Source: Pogostemon cablin
Taxonomy: Eukaryota > Streptophyta > Magnoliopsida > Lamiales > Lamiaceae
Length of the DNA: 64,000 nt
Assembly: GCA_023678885.1 (NCBI GenBank)
Contig: CM043001.1
Span: forward strand, 10,142,092 to 10,206,091
Reading direction: 5' to 3'
Part shown: piece by piece, positions 1-12,581 of the stretch
Layout: each line of letters begins with the position of its first letter
Position numbering within the stretch: position 1 is the first letter of the stretch
Notes under the pieces: generated by a model
The model's database searches: none
What the model was told of the DNA's origin: nothing
Seen by the model: the letters and a program-made list of their open reading frames with translations, nothing else
Program-made: the position numbers and the translations under genes

Positions 1-480
1 TCATGTTTAAATCATTAGTAAATAAGATATTAAAATTGTTCACATCATGATGAAAAATGGCTTTCTTTTGCCACATGTTTTATTAGAAGTTTCCCACCAT
101 ATACAGCCTCTCGTATTTCAGGTAGAACTTGCTCAAAACATCCAGGCCAATTGTGAAGAATAAATTGATTTAGGTTTCCCTTTCAATTTCTATTCCAAGC
201 TTTTCCAATTCATTCATCAATTCAACCATGATATTCTGCCTTTTAATTTACTCAAGTATCCGAAGAGTTACATGAGATCATCATATTTCTATGAACCTCT
301 CATCTCTTCACTAGAGACTTTAATAGGCATCATGAGACGTCCTTTGTGAGAATACACATGTATTTTCTTAAGTAGTTATTTTCAAAACCAAGATTCTTTT
401 CTAATCATTTAATTTGGACGAGTAAATATAATGTCTTTTAGTTAATAATTAGTGAAATAAAACCATTCGAAATTCAGAGA
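1..480 (-). pseudogene. gag relic of element E
   Basis: Nucleotide similarity to the readable gag of element A is visible without an open frame. For example CAGGTAGAACTTGCTCAAAA at about 120 corresponds to CAGGCGGAACTGCTCAAAAC near 59502 in A, and the stretch around 255 (TCCGAAGAGTTACATGAGAT) matches A near 59715. It shares its degenerate form with the gag relics of B, C and D. It continues beyond the window. Confidence 0.7.
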
Positions 481-554
481 ATCTCAAATAAATATTCCGA
501 TCAAATCTTCGAATTTTATCCTTTTATATTGATTCCCTCAAAATAATATAAAAT

Positions 555-1140
555 AAAATTCACCGACATCTCAAGCACCGTGAGTCTGCAAGCCACGTTA
601 GGGTGGACGTTTACAAACCCGAACATTTACAAGAGAAGGTTTTACCCATTAATTTCATTTGTCAACCTAACTTTATGACAAAATAATTAATAGTCGGTTC
701 CTCTTTAGCCATGTAAATAATAGCAGTGACTCCATTGGGGAGGATACTAATTATTCACATCTAAGTGTACACCATTATTTGATCCCAAGTCCGCTGCCCA
801 AGCTTGTGTGCCTTACTGTTGTAGACGTACACATGCGCTCAAATAACTTTCTACAACCATCAATTATATAAGTTTGTACTAGTGAACCGCATATAAGCTC
901 ATCCGTTAGGGAGGAAGGCACTATAGCCAACGCGCAAGTCCATATGCATCACATTACAAACAATAATTATTTAAAGAAGTTTGTACCAGTGATCCGTGAA
1001 TAAACTCATCCGTTAGGGAGGAAGGCTCTATTGCCAACGCGCAAGTTTACTCACATCACTTACAAACCAATAATGGAGGCTGCGGGAATTAATTTACCAA
1101 TCCCCTCTCCCACTTAGTTATTTAATACCGAGGGTTTTAA
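555..1140 (-). other. Conserved leader module (copy in element E)
   Basis: Noncoding block found just upstream of gag in elements A, B, C, D and E. Landmarks on the element strand are ACCCTCGGT, AACTAAGTGGGAGAGGGGAT, two or three copies of a CTTCCTCCC...GGATGAGTTT segment, a long stem-rich middle and GAGATGTCGGTGAATTTTA at the gag side. Its retention in elements whose pol has decayed suggests an RNA-level role such as packaging, dimerisation or translation; that role is inferred. Confidence 0.7.
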
Positions 1141-1149
1141 CATGTATAT

Positions 1150-2963
1150 AATATTCAGAAATAAAATATACATCCTAGCATGCTTCTATTAACAGCAATT
1201 TAAGTAAATAAATCACATAGAACATGCCTTGCATATATAACAATTAATTGTCAAGTAAAAACAATTAAATCAGTTATATATCATAATTAATTGTATAAAT
1301 AGTGGATCAATTAATTTAGGCCTCAAGAGTAACAAATAAGCACAAAATGAGCAGCAGACTAAATAATTAATCAAACCCATTATCCATGACCCATTAACTT
1401 AGCCCAAAATTAAATTAAATCCACCAAGCCCTCTAGCACAAAAAGTCCATTAATAAAATTAATTAATCATGCTTGGCCCATTACCCACAATTAATTAAAA
1501 TTAGGATTTGGCCCAGCAGCCCATTACCATTTAATTAAAATTGGGCCTATAACCACAACCCAAAACTATTTAATTAAAAAAATGAGCAGCCCACTATTAA
1601 TTACTGAATTGGGCCATCAAGGCAACAAGCCCAATAAGGCAGCCTCTGTCCCATTTCCACACAATTAATATCCGGCCCAAAGGGGCAGCCCAAACCAATT
1701 AAAAAACAACCCAAAGGGGGAGCCTAAATCCACAGCCCATCAAGGAAGCCCAAAACCAAGAAATTGGGCCCTTGAAATGCTGCCCTAAACTCCCGCCGCT
1801 CCTCACACAGCCAGCTTGCACCGGTGATAATTGAAGCTGCTGCTGCATCTGGCTGCCACGTCCACAGCCCACCGGCTTCTCACTAACAGCCAACTCCCGT
1901 CGACTTCCGAGGAGCCTGCGCGTATCAGCCCAGCGGAGTCGCCCTGCTGCCAGCCGCCAGCAGCACCCGATTGCTGCTCGCACACGCCAGCCATCACCAG
2001 CGAAAACAAGCCGCCGCTGCCTGATACCACACAGCAGTCGCTGCTCGGAGGAAAAACTCGGCACCGCTGCTCTCGGCGGTGGTGCCGTCAGCCCGCTGCC
2101 ATGTACACTCCGCAGCCATGACCTTCCAGCAGCGTCCGCAACCACTGCCCACTGCCCTTCCAGTACAGCCGCCGACGAACATCGACAAGTCCACAGTCAA
2201 CAAAGGATTCGACAGAAGACACGATCAAAATGAATCGAACCGCTGACTCGCTAGGAAAACATGGCCTGCACAGTCGACCGCCGCCTCGATTCCATCACTC
2301 AGCCACCGACAGCATCGCTCATGCTCTCGCCGTCGATCAGCCATGACCGCCGTCAGATTTGGTCCGACTGAAGCCATCAGCCGTCGACTTACAGCCCCGA
2401 TCAGACGCCGTCGTCAGAACCAATGTCCACGCGCCGCCACATGCAGTCCCACCTCACTGCAGTCGCCGACCACTGCTCCGGCCGCTACCGCCGATAGTCA
2501 TCGATTAGCCTGGAACCCGCCATAGAAACGCCGGAAAAAACTCAGACCCTTCTGGATCTGGAAAGGCTCCTTCGATTCTGCTATCTTGTCTCCAATCAGC
2601 GGCGCCAACGATCTTGCCCTTTTCGTCCGATGGTCATCGACACGCCGCCGGGCAGCCGACCTTTTACAGTTCATCGTGCAGCCGTGTGTGTGCGTAAATC
2701 GCGTGTACAATCATCAAGACAAACACACGCCAATTTCATCGACAAAACATATAGGAATTATGGATAATTCACACATATACAATTCCTAATTATATGCTTT
2801 TTCATCGATGATCACTAAGGGCAGATAGTACAAATAGGATTTCATGATAATTCACAATTACACAAACCCTTAAAAACAGTGTACTATCATGCGATTATAT
2901 CACTAAATCATATAGTCACATAAAAACCCCAAATAACGTCTCACGTTTCACCACGAAACCAAC
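1150..2963 (-). other. Element E outer leader: GC-rich part plus TGGGCY-rich, AT-rich part
   Basis: No credible gene. About 1790-2700 is GC-rich with short overlapping open frames on both strands that are not shared as proteins with the other elements. About 1390-1790 is AT-rich and holds well over a dozen TGGGC/GCCCA motifs (for example TTGGCCCATT, CAGCCCATT, TTGGGCCTAT). The same two-part layout occurs in the leaders of A and D. About 1150-1390 is plain AT-rich sequence. Confidence 0.65.
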
Positions 2964-2975
2964 GCTCTGATACCA
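2964..2975 (-). other. Primer binding site of element E
   Basis: GCTCTGATACCA on the + strand, that is TGGTATCAGAGC on the element strand, two bases inside the LTR. This is the usual plant Copia site complementary to the 3' end of initiator tRNA-Met. Confidence 0.92.
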
Positions 2976-2977
2976 AT

Positions 2978-4176
2978 TGTTGGCAATTGGATCGTGTGGT
3001 TCAACCGTGATCCGTTAAGATAGCAGGCAAACAAAATCAGCGGAAGCATAAAACGTGTTTACCGTACTTCTGGGTTGATGTAGAGGATGAACAGCAGAGA
3101 ACCACCTCTCGATCTTCTGCTGTATGTCCCAAGTCGAATCCTGCTGTTGTGTGGGCAACAATCCGCAGGATTCTCTCAATCTGCTCCTGTTCCTTCTAAC
3201 TGTCAAATGAGGCACTGACTTAGGGTTAACAGGAGCTGAGATGACTTATATAGTTGGGCTACAGCAGGGATCAGGAGGAGAAATTGGGCTGGGCCTCAAT
3301 TGAATTTAATTAACCAAGCTTAGCCCAAAGCTTTTAATTAAATCCAATAATAATAATATAGTCCACTAAAATATTATTACTGCACTACCCGTCCAATCCC
3401 AAAATTATGTTCTGGGCTCCTTCTTATTATAAGCCCGATAGTCTCCCCATGTTTAAGATATACAATGTCCATTAATTAATTAAGTTACTGACAACTCAAA
3501 TTAATTAATATCTCATCCGAGAGTAGTACCACTCAACCTTATTATCATGCCGGAAATTAATCCACTTGCAAGATTTACATGATAAACCTTATGAGCTCCT
3601 CAAGGGGACATCATCAACCTATGTCGGACATGGATTCCTTCTACAATCAACAGCACACCATAGATACAACACTATTTCCCAACTCACCGAGTTTGTTGAT
3701 TTAATACTTATAAATCTCACCCATTGATGAATCAAAGAAATACATACTACCCCACGTGTCGAGGTTATTGTATAGGGATTAAGATCACGAACTTCCATAA
3801 TAACAGAGATCAAGTTCTACTATATAGTCAGTATAAGAAGAACGATCTCAGGCGGTCTTGCTCAATACACACAAGTGTACTAATGTGATTCTATAGCCAA
3901 GACAAGCTAATACCAAACCACACTACAACCATACCGATAGAGAGTCCCCGTCTATCTCAGTTGTGAGCATCTGTTTATACTTTATAAGGAAACCGATAAT
4001 ATGATCTTCTGCGTTTTGTCGCACAACATATTATCTACAGTATAAAGTAAATGGACTATTGCATCATGCATATAAAATAAATTATAAGATGCAATCATTT
4101 GATCAATGATACTCATTTCAAACATTGTTATGACATTGTTCACACTAAAGCTAGACTTTTAGTATACAATCCAACA
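2978..4176 (-). repeat. 5' LTR of element E (1,199 bp)
   Basis: Bounded by TGTTGG at 2978 on the + strand and CCAACA ending at 4176, and followed inward by the primer binding site, which fixes it as a 5' LTR on the minus strand. A TATA box (TTATATA on +) lies at 3246-3252. A U3 inverted repeat with arms at 3302-3313 and 3334-3345 sits upstream of it. The sequence is close to the LTR of element F (10543-11743). Confidence 0.9.
3246..3252 (-). promoter_or_regulatory. TATA box in the E 5' LTR
   Basis: TATATAA on the minus strand, in the same context as in the other LTRs (after a stretch containing CTCCTCCTGATCC and a GGGCT-type motif). Transcription would run leftwards, away from the adjacent array. 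Confidence 0.6.
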
Positions 4177-7100
4177 CGAGCATCATGATAAAGGAAACAA
4201 GCATCATGACAAAGGAAACGAGCATCATGATGATGAAAATTTGCTTCATGATGAAGAAAATTTATATCATGATAAAGAAAATGAGAATCATAATGAAGAA
4301 AATAAACATCATGATGAAGCAAAAGAGCATCATGATGAAGAAAACGAACATCATGATAAAGGAAATGAGCATCATGATGAACGAAATGAGCAACATGATT
4401 AAGAAAATATGCATCATAATGAAGAAAATGAAGAAAATGAGCATCACGATCAAGAAAATGAGCATCATGATAAAGAAAATATGCATCATGATGAAGAAAA
4501 TGTGCATCATGATGAAGAAAATATGCATCATGATGAAGAAAATAAGCATCATGATGAAGGAAATAATAATACTGATGAAGAAAATTAGCATCATAATAAT
4601 GTAAATATGCATTAAGATGATGAAAATATGCATCATATTGAAGAAAATGAGCATCATGATGAAGGAAACGTGCATAATGATGAAGAAAATGAGCATTATG
4701 ATGATGAAAATATGCATCATGATGAAGAAAAGGAGCATCATGATGAAAAAAATAAGCATCATGGTGAAGTAAAAGAGCATCATGATGAAGAAAATGAGCA
4801 TTATGATGAAGGAAATGAGCATCATGATGAAGAAAATGTGAATCATGATGAAGAAAATAAGAATCATGATGAAGAAAATATGTATCATGATAATAAAATG
4901 ATCATCATGATGAAGTAAATGTGCATCATTATGAAGAAAATGAGAATCATAATGAAGAATATATGCATCATGATGAAGAAAGTATGCATCACGATAAAGA
5001 AAATTAGCATCATGATGAAGAAAATATGCATCATGATGAAGAAAATGAGCATCACGATCAAGAAAAATAAGCATCATGATGAATAAAATATGCATCATGA
5101 TGAAGAAAATGAGCATCATGATGAAGAAAATGAGCATCATGATAAAGAAAATGAGCATCATGATGAAGAAAATGAGCATCATAATGATGAAAATATGCAT
5201 CATGATAAAGGAAATGAGCATCATGATGAAGGAAATGAGCATCATGATGAAGAAAATATGCATCATCATGAAGAAAATATGCATCATGATGAAGAAAATG
5301 AACATCTTTATGAAGAAAATGAGCATCATGATGAAGAAAATATGCATCACGATGAAGAAAATGAGCATCACGATGAAGAAAATAAGCATTACGATTAAGA
5401 AAATATGCATCATGATGAAGAAAATATGCATCACGATGAAGAAAATTTGCATCATGATGAGAAAATTTGTATATTGATGAATTAAATGAGCATCATGATG
5501 AAGGAAAAGAGCATCATGATGAACGAAATGAGCATCATGATTAAAAAAAAATAAGCATCACGATAAAGAAAATATACATCACGATGAAAAAAATATTTAT
5601 CACGATGAAGAAAATATTCATCATGATGAAGAAAATGTAAATCATGATGAAGAAAATGAGTATCACGATCAAGAAAATGAGCATCATGGTGAAGAAAATA
5701 TGCATCATGATGAAGAAAATTAGCATCATGATAATGAAAATATGTATCATGATGAAGAATACGAGCATCATGATAAAGGAAACGAGCATCATGATGAAGA
5801 AAATAACATCATGATGAAGAAAATTAGCATCATGATGAAGAAAATTTATATCATGATAAAGAAAATGAGAATCATAATGAAGAAAATGAACATCATGATG
5901 AAGCAAAAGTGCATCATGATGAAGAAAACGAACATCATGATAAAGGAAATGAGCATCATGATGAACGAAATGAGCATCATGATGAACGAAATGAGCATCA
6001 TGATGAAGAAAATATGCATCACGATGAAGAAAATGAGAATCACGATGAAGAAAATATTCATCATGATGAAGAAAATGAGCATCATGATGAAGAAAATATG
6101 CATCATTATTAAGAAAATAAGCATCATGAAGAAGAAAATGAGCATCATGATGAAGAAAATATGCATCACGATGCAGAAAATGAGCATCATGATGAAAAAA
6201 ATATGCATCATGATGAAGAAAATAAGCGTCACGAAGAATAAAATATGAATCATGATGATGAAAATGAGTATCATGATAAAGAAAAAGAGCATCATAATGA
6301 TGAATATATGCATCATGATGAAGAAAATGAGCATTATGATGAAAGAAATGAGCATCATGATCAAGGAAATGAGCATCATGATGAATAAAATATACATCAT
6401 GATGAAGAAAATGAGCATCATCTTGAAGAAAAATATGAATCATGATGAAGAAAATGATCATCATGATGAAGTAAGTGAGCATCATGATTAAGAAATTGAG
6501 AATCATGATGAAGAATATATGCATCATAATGAAAAAAATGATCATCATGATGAAGAATATATGCATCATAATGAAGAAAATGAGTATCACGATTAAGAAA
6601 ATAAGCATCACGATGAAGAAAATATGCATCACGACGAAGAAAATGAGTATCTTGATGAAGAAAATTAGCATCATAATGAAGAAAATGAGCATCACGATCA
6701 AGAAAATGAGCATCATGATGAAGAAAATATGCATCATAATGAAGAAAATGAGCATCATGAAGAAGAAAATGAGCATTACGATCAAGCATCGTGATGAAGA
6801 AAATATGCATCATGATGAAGAAAATGTGCATCATGATGAAGAAAATATGCATCATGATTTAGAAAATAAGCATCATGATGAAGAAAATAATAATACTGAT
6901 GAAGAAAATTAGCATCATAATGATGTAAATATGCATTAAGATGATGAAAATATGCATCATGATGAAGAAAATGAGCATCATGATGAAGGAAATGAGCATC
7001 ATGATGAAGGAAACGTGCATAATAATGAAGAAAATGAGCATCATGATGATGAAAATATGCATCATGATGAAGAAAAGGAGCATCATGATGAAGAAAATAA

Positions 7101-10100
7101 GCATCATGGTGAAGGAAAAGAGCATCATGATGAAGAAAATGAGCATTATGATGAAGGAAATGAGCATCATGATGAAGAAATTGTGAATCGTGATGAAGAA
7201 AATAAGAATCATGATGAAGAAAATATGTATCATGATGAATAAAATGATCATCATGATGAAGTAAATGTTCATCATGATGAAGAAAATGAGAATCATAATG
7301 AAGAAAGAATGCATCACGATGAAGAAAATTAGCATCATTATGAAAAAAATATGCATCATGATGAAGAAAATGAGCATCACGATCAAGAAAAATAAGCAAC
7401 ATGATGAATAAAATATGCATCATGATGATGAAAATGAGCGTCATGATGAATAAAATATGCATCATAACGAATAAAATATGCATCATGATGAAGAAAATGA
7501 GCATCATGATGAAGAAAATGAGCATCATAATGATGAAAATATGCATCATGATGAAGGAAATGAGGATCATGATGAAGGAAATGAGCATCATGATGAAGAA
7601 AATATGCATCATCATGAAGAAAATATGCATCATGATGAAGAAAATGAACATCTTGATGATGAAAATGAGCATCATGATGAAGAAAATATGCATCACGATG
7701 AAGAAAATGAGCATCACGATGAAGAAAATAAGCATTACTATTAAGAAAATATGCATCATGATGAAGAAAATATGCATCACGATGAAGAAAATTTGCATCA
7801 TGATGAAGAAAATTTGCATCATGATGAAGAAAATTTGCATCATGATGAAGAAAATATGCATCACGATGAAGAAAATATGCATCACGATGAAGAAAATTTG
7901 CATCATGATGAGAAAATTTGTATATTGATGAATTAAATGAGCATCATGATGAAGGAAAAGAGCATCATGAAGAAGGAAATGAGCATCATGATGAACAAAA
8001 TGGGCATCATGATTAAAAAAAGTAAGCATCACGGTAAAGAAAATATGCATCACGATGAAAAAAATATTTATCACGATGAAGAAAATATTCATCATGATGA
8101 AGAAAATGTAAATCATGATGAAGAAAATGAGCATCATGATCAAGAAAATGAGCATCATGATGAAGAAAATATGCATCATGATGAAGAAAATCTGAATCAT
8201 GATGAAGAAAATTAGCATCATGATAATGAAAATATGTATCATGATGAAGAATACGAGCATCATGATAAAGGAAACGAGCATCATGATGAAGAAAATAAAC
8301 ATCATGATGAAAAAAATTTGCATCATAATGAAGAAAATTTATATCATGATAAAGAAAATGAGAATCATAATGAAGAAAATGAACATCATGATGAAGCAAA
8401 AGAGCATCATGATGAAGAAAACGAACATCATGATAAAGGAAATGAGCATCATGAAGAACGAAATGAGCATCATGATGAAGAAATGAGCATCATTATGAAG
8501 AAAATGAGCATCACGATCAAGAAAATGAGCATCATGATGAAGAAAATATGCATCATGATGAATAAAATGTGCATCATGATGAAGGAAATATGCATGATGA
8601 TAAAGAAAATAAGAATCATGATGAAGAAAATAATAATACTGATGAAGAAATTTAGCATCATAATGATGTAAATATGCATTAAGATTATGAAAATATGCAT
8701 CATGATGAAGAAAATGAGCATCATGATGAAGGAAACGTGCATAATGATGAAGAAAATGAGCATCATGATGATGAAAATATGCATCATGATGAAGAAAAGG
8801 AGCATCGTGATGATGAAAATAAGCATCATGGTGAAGGAAAATAGCATCATGATGAAGAAAATGAGCATTATGATGAAGCAAAAGAGCATCATGATGAAGA
8901 AAATGTGAATCATGATGAAGAAAATAAGAATCATGACGAAGAAAATATGTATCATGATGAATAAAATGATCATCATGATGAAGTAAATGTTCATCATGAT
9001 AAATAAAATGAGAATCATAATGAAGAAAGTATGCATCAAGATGAAGAAAATTAGCATCATGATGAAGAAAATATGCATCATGATGAAGAAAATGAGCATC
9101 ACGATCAAGAAAAATAAGCATCATGATGAATAAAATATGCATCATGATGATGAAAATGAGCATCATGATGAATAAAATATGCATCATAACGAATAAAATA
9201 TGCATCATGATGAAGAAAATGAGCATCATGATGAAGAAAATGAGCATCATGATGAAGAAAATGAGCATCATAATGATGAAAATATGCATCATGATGAAGG
9301 AAATGAGCATCATGATGAAGAAAATATGCATCATCATGAAGAAAATATGCATCATGATGAAGAAAATGAACATCTTGATGAAGAAAATGAGCATCATGAT
9401 GAATAAAATATGCATCACGATGAAGAATATGAGCATCACGATGAAGAAAATAAGCTTTACGATTAAGAAAATATACATCATGATGAAGAAAATATGCATC
9501 ACGATGAAGAAAATATGCATCACGATGAAGAAAATTTGCATCATGATGAGAAAATTTGTATATTGATGAATTAAATGAGCATCATGATGAAGGAAAAGAG
9601 CATCATGATGAAGGAAATGAGCATCATGATGAACGAAATGAGCATCATGATTAAAAAAAATAAGCATCACGATAAAGAAAATATGCATCACGATCAAAAA
9701 AATATTTATCACGATGAAGAAAATATTCATCATGATGAAGAAAATATTCATCATGATGAAGAAAATGTAAATCATGATGAAGAAAATGAGCATCATGATC
9801 AAGAAAATGAGCATCACGATGAAGAAAATATGAATCATGATGAAGAAAATCTGAATCATGATGAAGAAAATTAGCATCATGATAATGAAAATATGTATCA
9901 TGATGAAGAATACGAGCATCATGATAAAGGAAACGAGCATCATGATGAAGAAAATAAACATCATGATGAAAAAAATTTGCATCATGATGAAGAAAATTTA
10001 TATCATGATAAAAAAAATGAGAATCGTAATGAAGAAAATGAACATCATGATGAAGCAAAAGAGCATCATGATGAAGAAAATGAACATCATGATAAAGGAA

Positions 10101-10542
10101 ATGAGCATCATGATGAACGAAATGAGCATCATGATTAAGAAAATATGCATCATAATGAAGAAAATGAGCATCATGATGAATAAAATGAGCATCACGATCA
10201 AGAAAATGAGCATCATGATGAAGAAAATATGCATCATGATGAAAAAAATGTGCATCATGAAGAAGGAAATATGCATCATGATGAAGAAAATAAGAATCAT
10301 GATGAAGAAAATAATAATACTGATGAAGAAAATTAGCATCATAATGATGTAAATATGCATTAAGATGATGAAAATATGCATCATGATGAAGAAAATGAGC
10401 ATCATGATGAAGGAAATGAGCATCATGATGAAGGAAACGTGCATAATGATGAAGAAAATGAGCATCATGATGATGAAAATATGCATCATGATGAAGAAAA
10501 GGAGCATCATGATGAAGAAAATAAGCATCATGGTGAAGGAAA
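4177..10542 (+). repeat. 21-bp minisatellite array, block 1
   Basis: About 303 tandem units in + orientation. Each unit is a 10-bp perfect dyad CATCATGATG and an 11-bp spacer AAGAAAATGAG (or AAGAAAATATG, AAGGAAATGAG, AAGAAAATAAG). Common changes are CATCATGAT/CATCACGAT and GAAGAAAAT/GAAGGAAAT. Units are ordered in higher-order repeats: the rare phase-break marker TTTGTATATTG occurs at 5466, 7917 and 9555 (spacings 2,451 and 1,638 bp). Four of six frames of the consensus unit lack stops, so long open frames occur on both strands; none looks like a gene. The block is bounded exactly by the LTR ends of E and F. Confidence 0.97.
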
Positions 10543-11743
10543 TGTTGGATTGTATACTAAAAGTCTAGCTTTAGTATGAACAATGTCATAACAATATTTG
10601 AAATGAGAATCATTGATCAAATGATTGCGTCTTATAATTTATTTTATATGCATGGCGCAATAGTCCATTTACTTTATACTGTAGATAATATGTTGTGCGA
10701 CAACACGCAGAAGATCATATTATCGGTTTCCTTATAAAGTATAAACAGATGCTCACAACTGAGATAGACGGGGACTCTCTATCGGTATGGTTGTAGTGTG
10801 GTTTGGTATTAGCTTGTCTTGGCTATAGAATCACATTAGTGCACTTCTGTGTATTGAGCAGGACCGTCTGAGATCGTTCGACTTATACTGACTTATAGAA
10901 GAACTTGATCTCTGTTATTATGGAAGTTCGTGCTCTTAATCCCTATACAATAACCTCGACACGTAGGGCAGTATGTATTTCTTTGATTCATCAATGGGTG
11001 AGATTTATAAGTATTAAATCAATAAACTCGGTGAGTTGGGAAGTAGTGCTGTATCTATGGTGTGCTGTTGATTGTAGAAGGAATCCATGTCCGTCATAGG
11101 TTGATGATGTCCCCTTGAGGAGCTCATAAGGTTTATCATGTAAATCTTGCAAGTGGATTAATTTCCGACATGATAAAAAGGTTGAGTGGTACTACTCTTG
11201 GATGAGATATTAATTAATTTGAGTTGTCAGTAACTTAATTAATTAATGGACATTGTATATCTTAAACATGGGGAGACTGTCGGGCTTATAATAAGAAGGA
11301 GCCCAGAACATAATTTTGGGATTGGACGGGTAGTGCAGTAATAATATTTTAGTGGACTATATTATTATTATTGGATTTAATTAAAAGCTTTGGGCTAAGC
11401 CTGGTTAATTAAATTCAATTGAGGCCCAGCCCAATTTCTCCTCCTGGTCCCTGCTGTAGCCCAAGTATATAAGTCATCTCAGTTCCTGTTAAACCTAAGT
11501 CTGTGCCTCTTTTGACACACGGGAGAGAACAGAGAGCAGATTGAGAGAACTCTGGGGATTGTTGACCACCCAACACCAGAGTTGACTTTGGGACATACGG
11601 TAGAAGATCAGAGGTGTTCTTCACTGCTGTTCATCCTCTACATCGACCCAGAAGTACGGTAAACACGTTTTATGCTTCCGCTGTTTATTGTTTGCCTGTA
11701 TACTAACGATCACGTTTGAGCCACAAGATCCAATTGCCCAACA
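10543..11743 (+). repeat. 5' LTR of element F (1,201 bp)
   Basis: TGTTGGATTG start, CCCAACA end, followed directly by ATTGGTATCAGAGC. The U3 inverted repeat has arms at 11373-11384 and 11405-11416. A TATA box lies at 11466-11472. It is strongly similar to the E LTR in inverse orientation, so block 1 is flanked by two inverted LTRs that point outwards. Confidence 0.9.
11466..11472 (+). promoter_or_regulatory. TATA box in the F 5' LTR
   Basis: TATATAA, preceded by CTGTAGCCCAAG and a pyrimidine-rich CTCCTCCTGGTCC stretch. This context is shared with the C and D LTRs. Confidence 0.6.
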
Positions 11744-11745
11744 AT

Positions 11746-11757
11746 TGGTATCAGAGC
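11746..11757 (+). other. Primer binding site of element F
   Basis: TGGTATCAGAGC two bases after the LTR end; initiator tRNA-Met type. Confidence 0.92.
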
Positions 11758-12581
11758 GTTGGTTTTGTGGTGAGACGTGATACGTTGGTTAGGGTTTTTG
11801 TGATTATATGATTATTTGGGATGATCTGGATATAATCGCTTATTGTTGTGTGTTCTCGTATTTACATTATCATCGTAGGCAGGGCATGAGATTAGGGATT
11901 ATATTTATTTGATTTTTCTTTGTGCTTGTCGATGGTTTTTGTTGTACAATGAGAACGCCTATACATCACACACACAACCCACGAAAGTATGCGATGGTGG
12001 CTGGATGAAGAACGGCTGTTGGTCGTGATGTACGCCCTGCATCGATTTCTCGCACCGAAAGGGCATCGCTGGACAGGCGATGTGACCAAGGGATACTGGC
12101 GATGAGACCTGGGTAGACGTACAGTGGAGGCTGCAGCTGCTTGATGTTCCAGCGGGATGAACGACGCCTGGGATTTGTCAGCGGATGGCTCGTCGATCGA
12201 CTGCACATGGTAATGGCATTCGCTGGACCTTTTTCCAGTGGGAGACTGTGTCTGTGTCAGACGAGTAGCGGCGTTCCAGGCGAGTCCCTTGAAGGTTCTG
12301 TTCAAGTCCAGTGCGAGTCCTCCATGGATTCTGGAGCGAGTCTTCGCTCGTGCAGACGCGTCAGATACTGGTTCCAGCGAGCCATTTGCAGTTTCCGAGC
12401 AGATCTCCTTGGTTGTGAGATGGCACCGGTGGATTGCTGCTGCCGGCTCAGGCGGACCAAGCATGGTCTTCGGGCAACGACGCGATAGGACTGCTGATAG
12501 CTGTCGGTACGAGGGATCATGCGACCGGCATTGTGGTGGCTGGCGGGCGTTGCTAGGAGGATTGTGTGCAAGGTCTAGGCG
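11758..12581 (+). other. Element F leader
   Basis: Noncoding, GC-rich from about 12000. The short open frames here (for example 12141-12488) are not preserved as protein in the homologous leader of A, so I do not call them genes. The block ends at the assembly gap. Confidence 0.7.

Larger units (their letters stand above)
1..4176 (-). mobile_element. Element E: partial Ty1/Copia-type LTR retrotransposon (5' LTR, leader, gag relic)
   Basis: Read on the minus strand this gives a 5' LTR (4176 down to 2978), an initiator-Met primer site, a long leader and then a decayed gag that runs off the left edge of the window. The LTR starts at the exact boundary with the 21-bp array (4177), so E appears to have inserted into that array; the expected target-site duplicate would be CGAGC (4177-4181), but the partner copy lies outside the window. 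The pol region and 3' LTR are not visible. LTR and leader resemble element F most closely. No intact coding frame is present. Confidence 0.85.
10543..12581 (+). mobile_element. Element F: partial Ty1/Copia-type LTR retrotransposon (5' LTR and leader)
   Basis: It begins exactly at the end of array block 1 with a TGTTGGATTG LTR start. The 5' LTR, primer site and about 840 bp of leader are present, then the sequence enters a 500-N gap, after which the array resumes. The leader is homologous to that of element A in the opposite orientation (compare 12000-12260 with 61520-61800), while the LTR is closer to E. The gag-pol, the 3' LTR and the second target-site copy are missing, most likely in the gap. 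Confidence 0.85.

Noticed and set aside
10905..11099. Small gene of about 64 codons in the LTRs (also 3619-3813 and 39101-39295)
   Set aside because: It follows LTR similarity. The frame is cut short in the B, C and D LTRs, so it is not a conserved protein.
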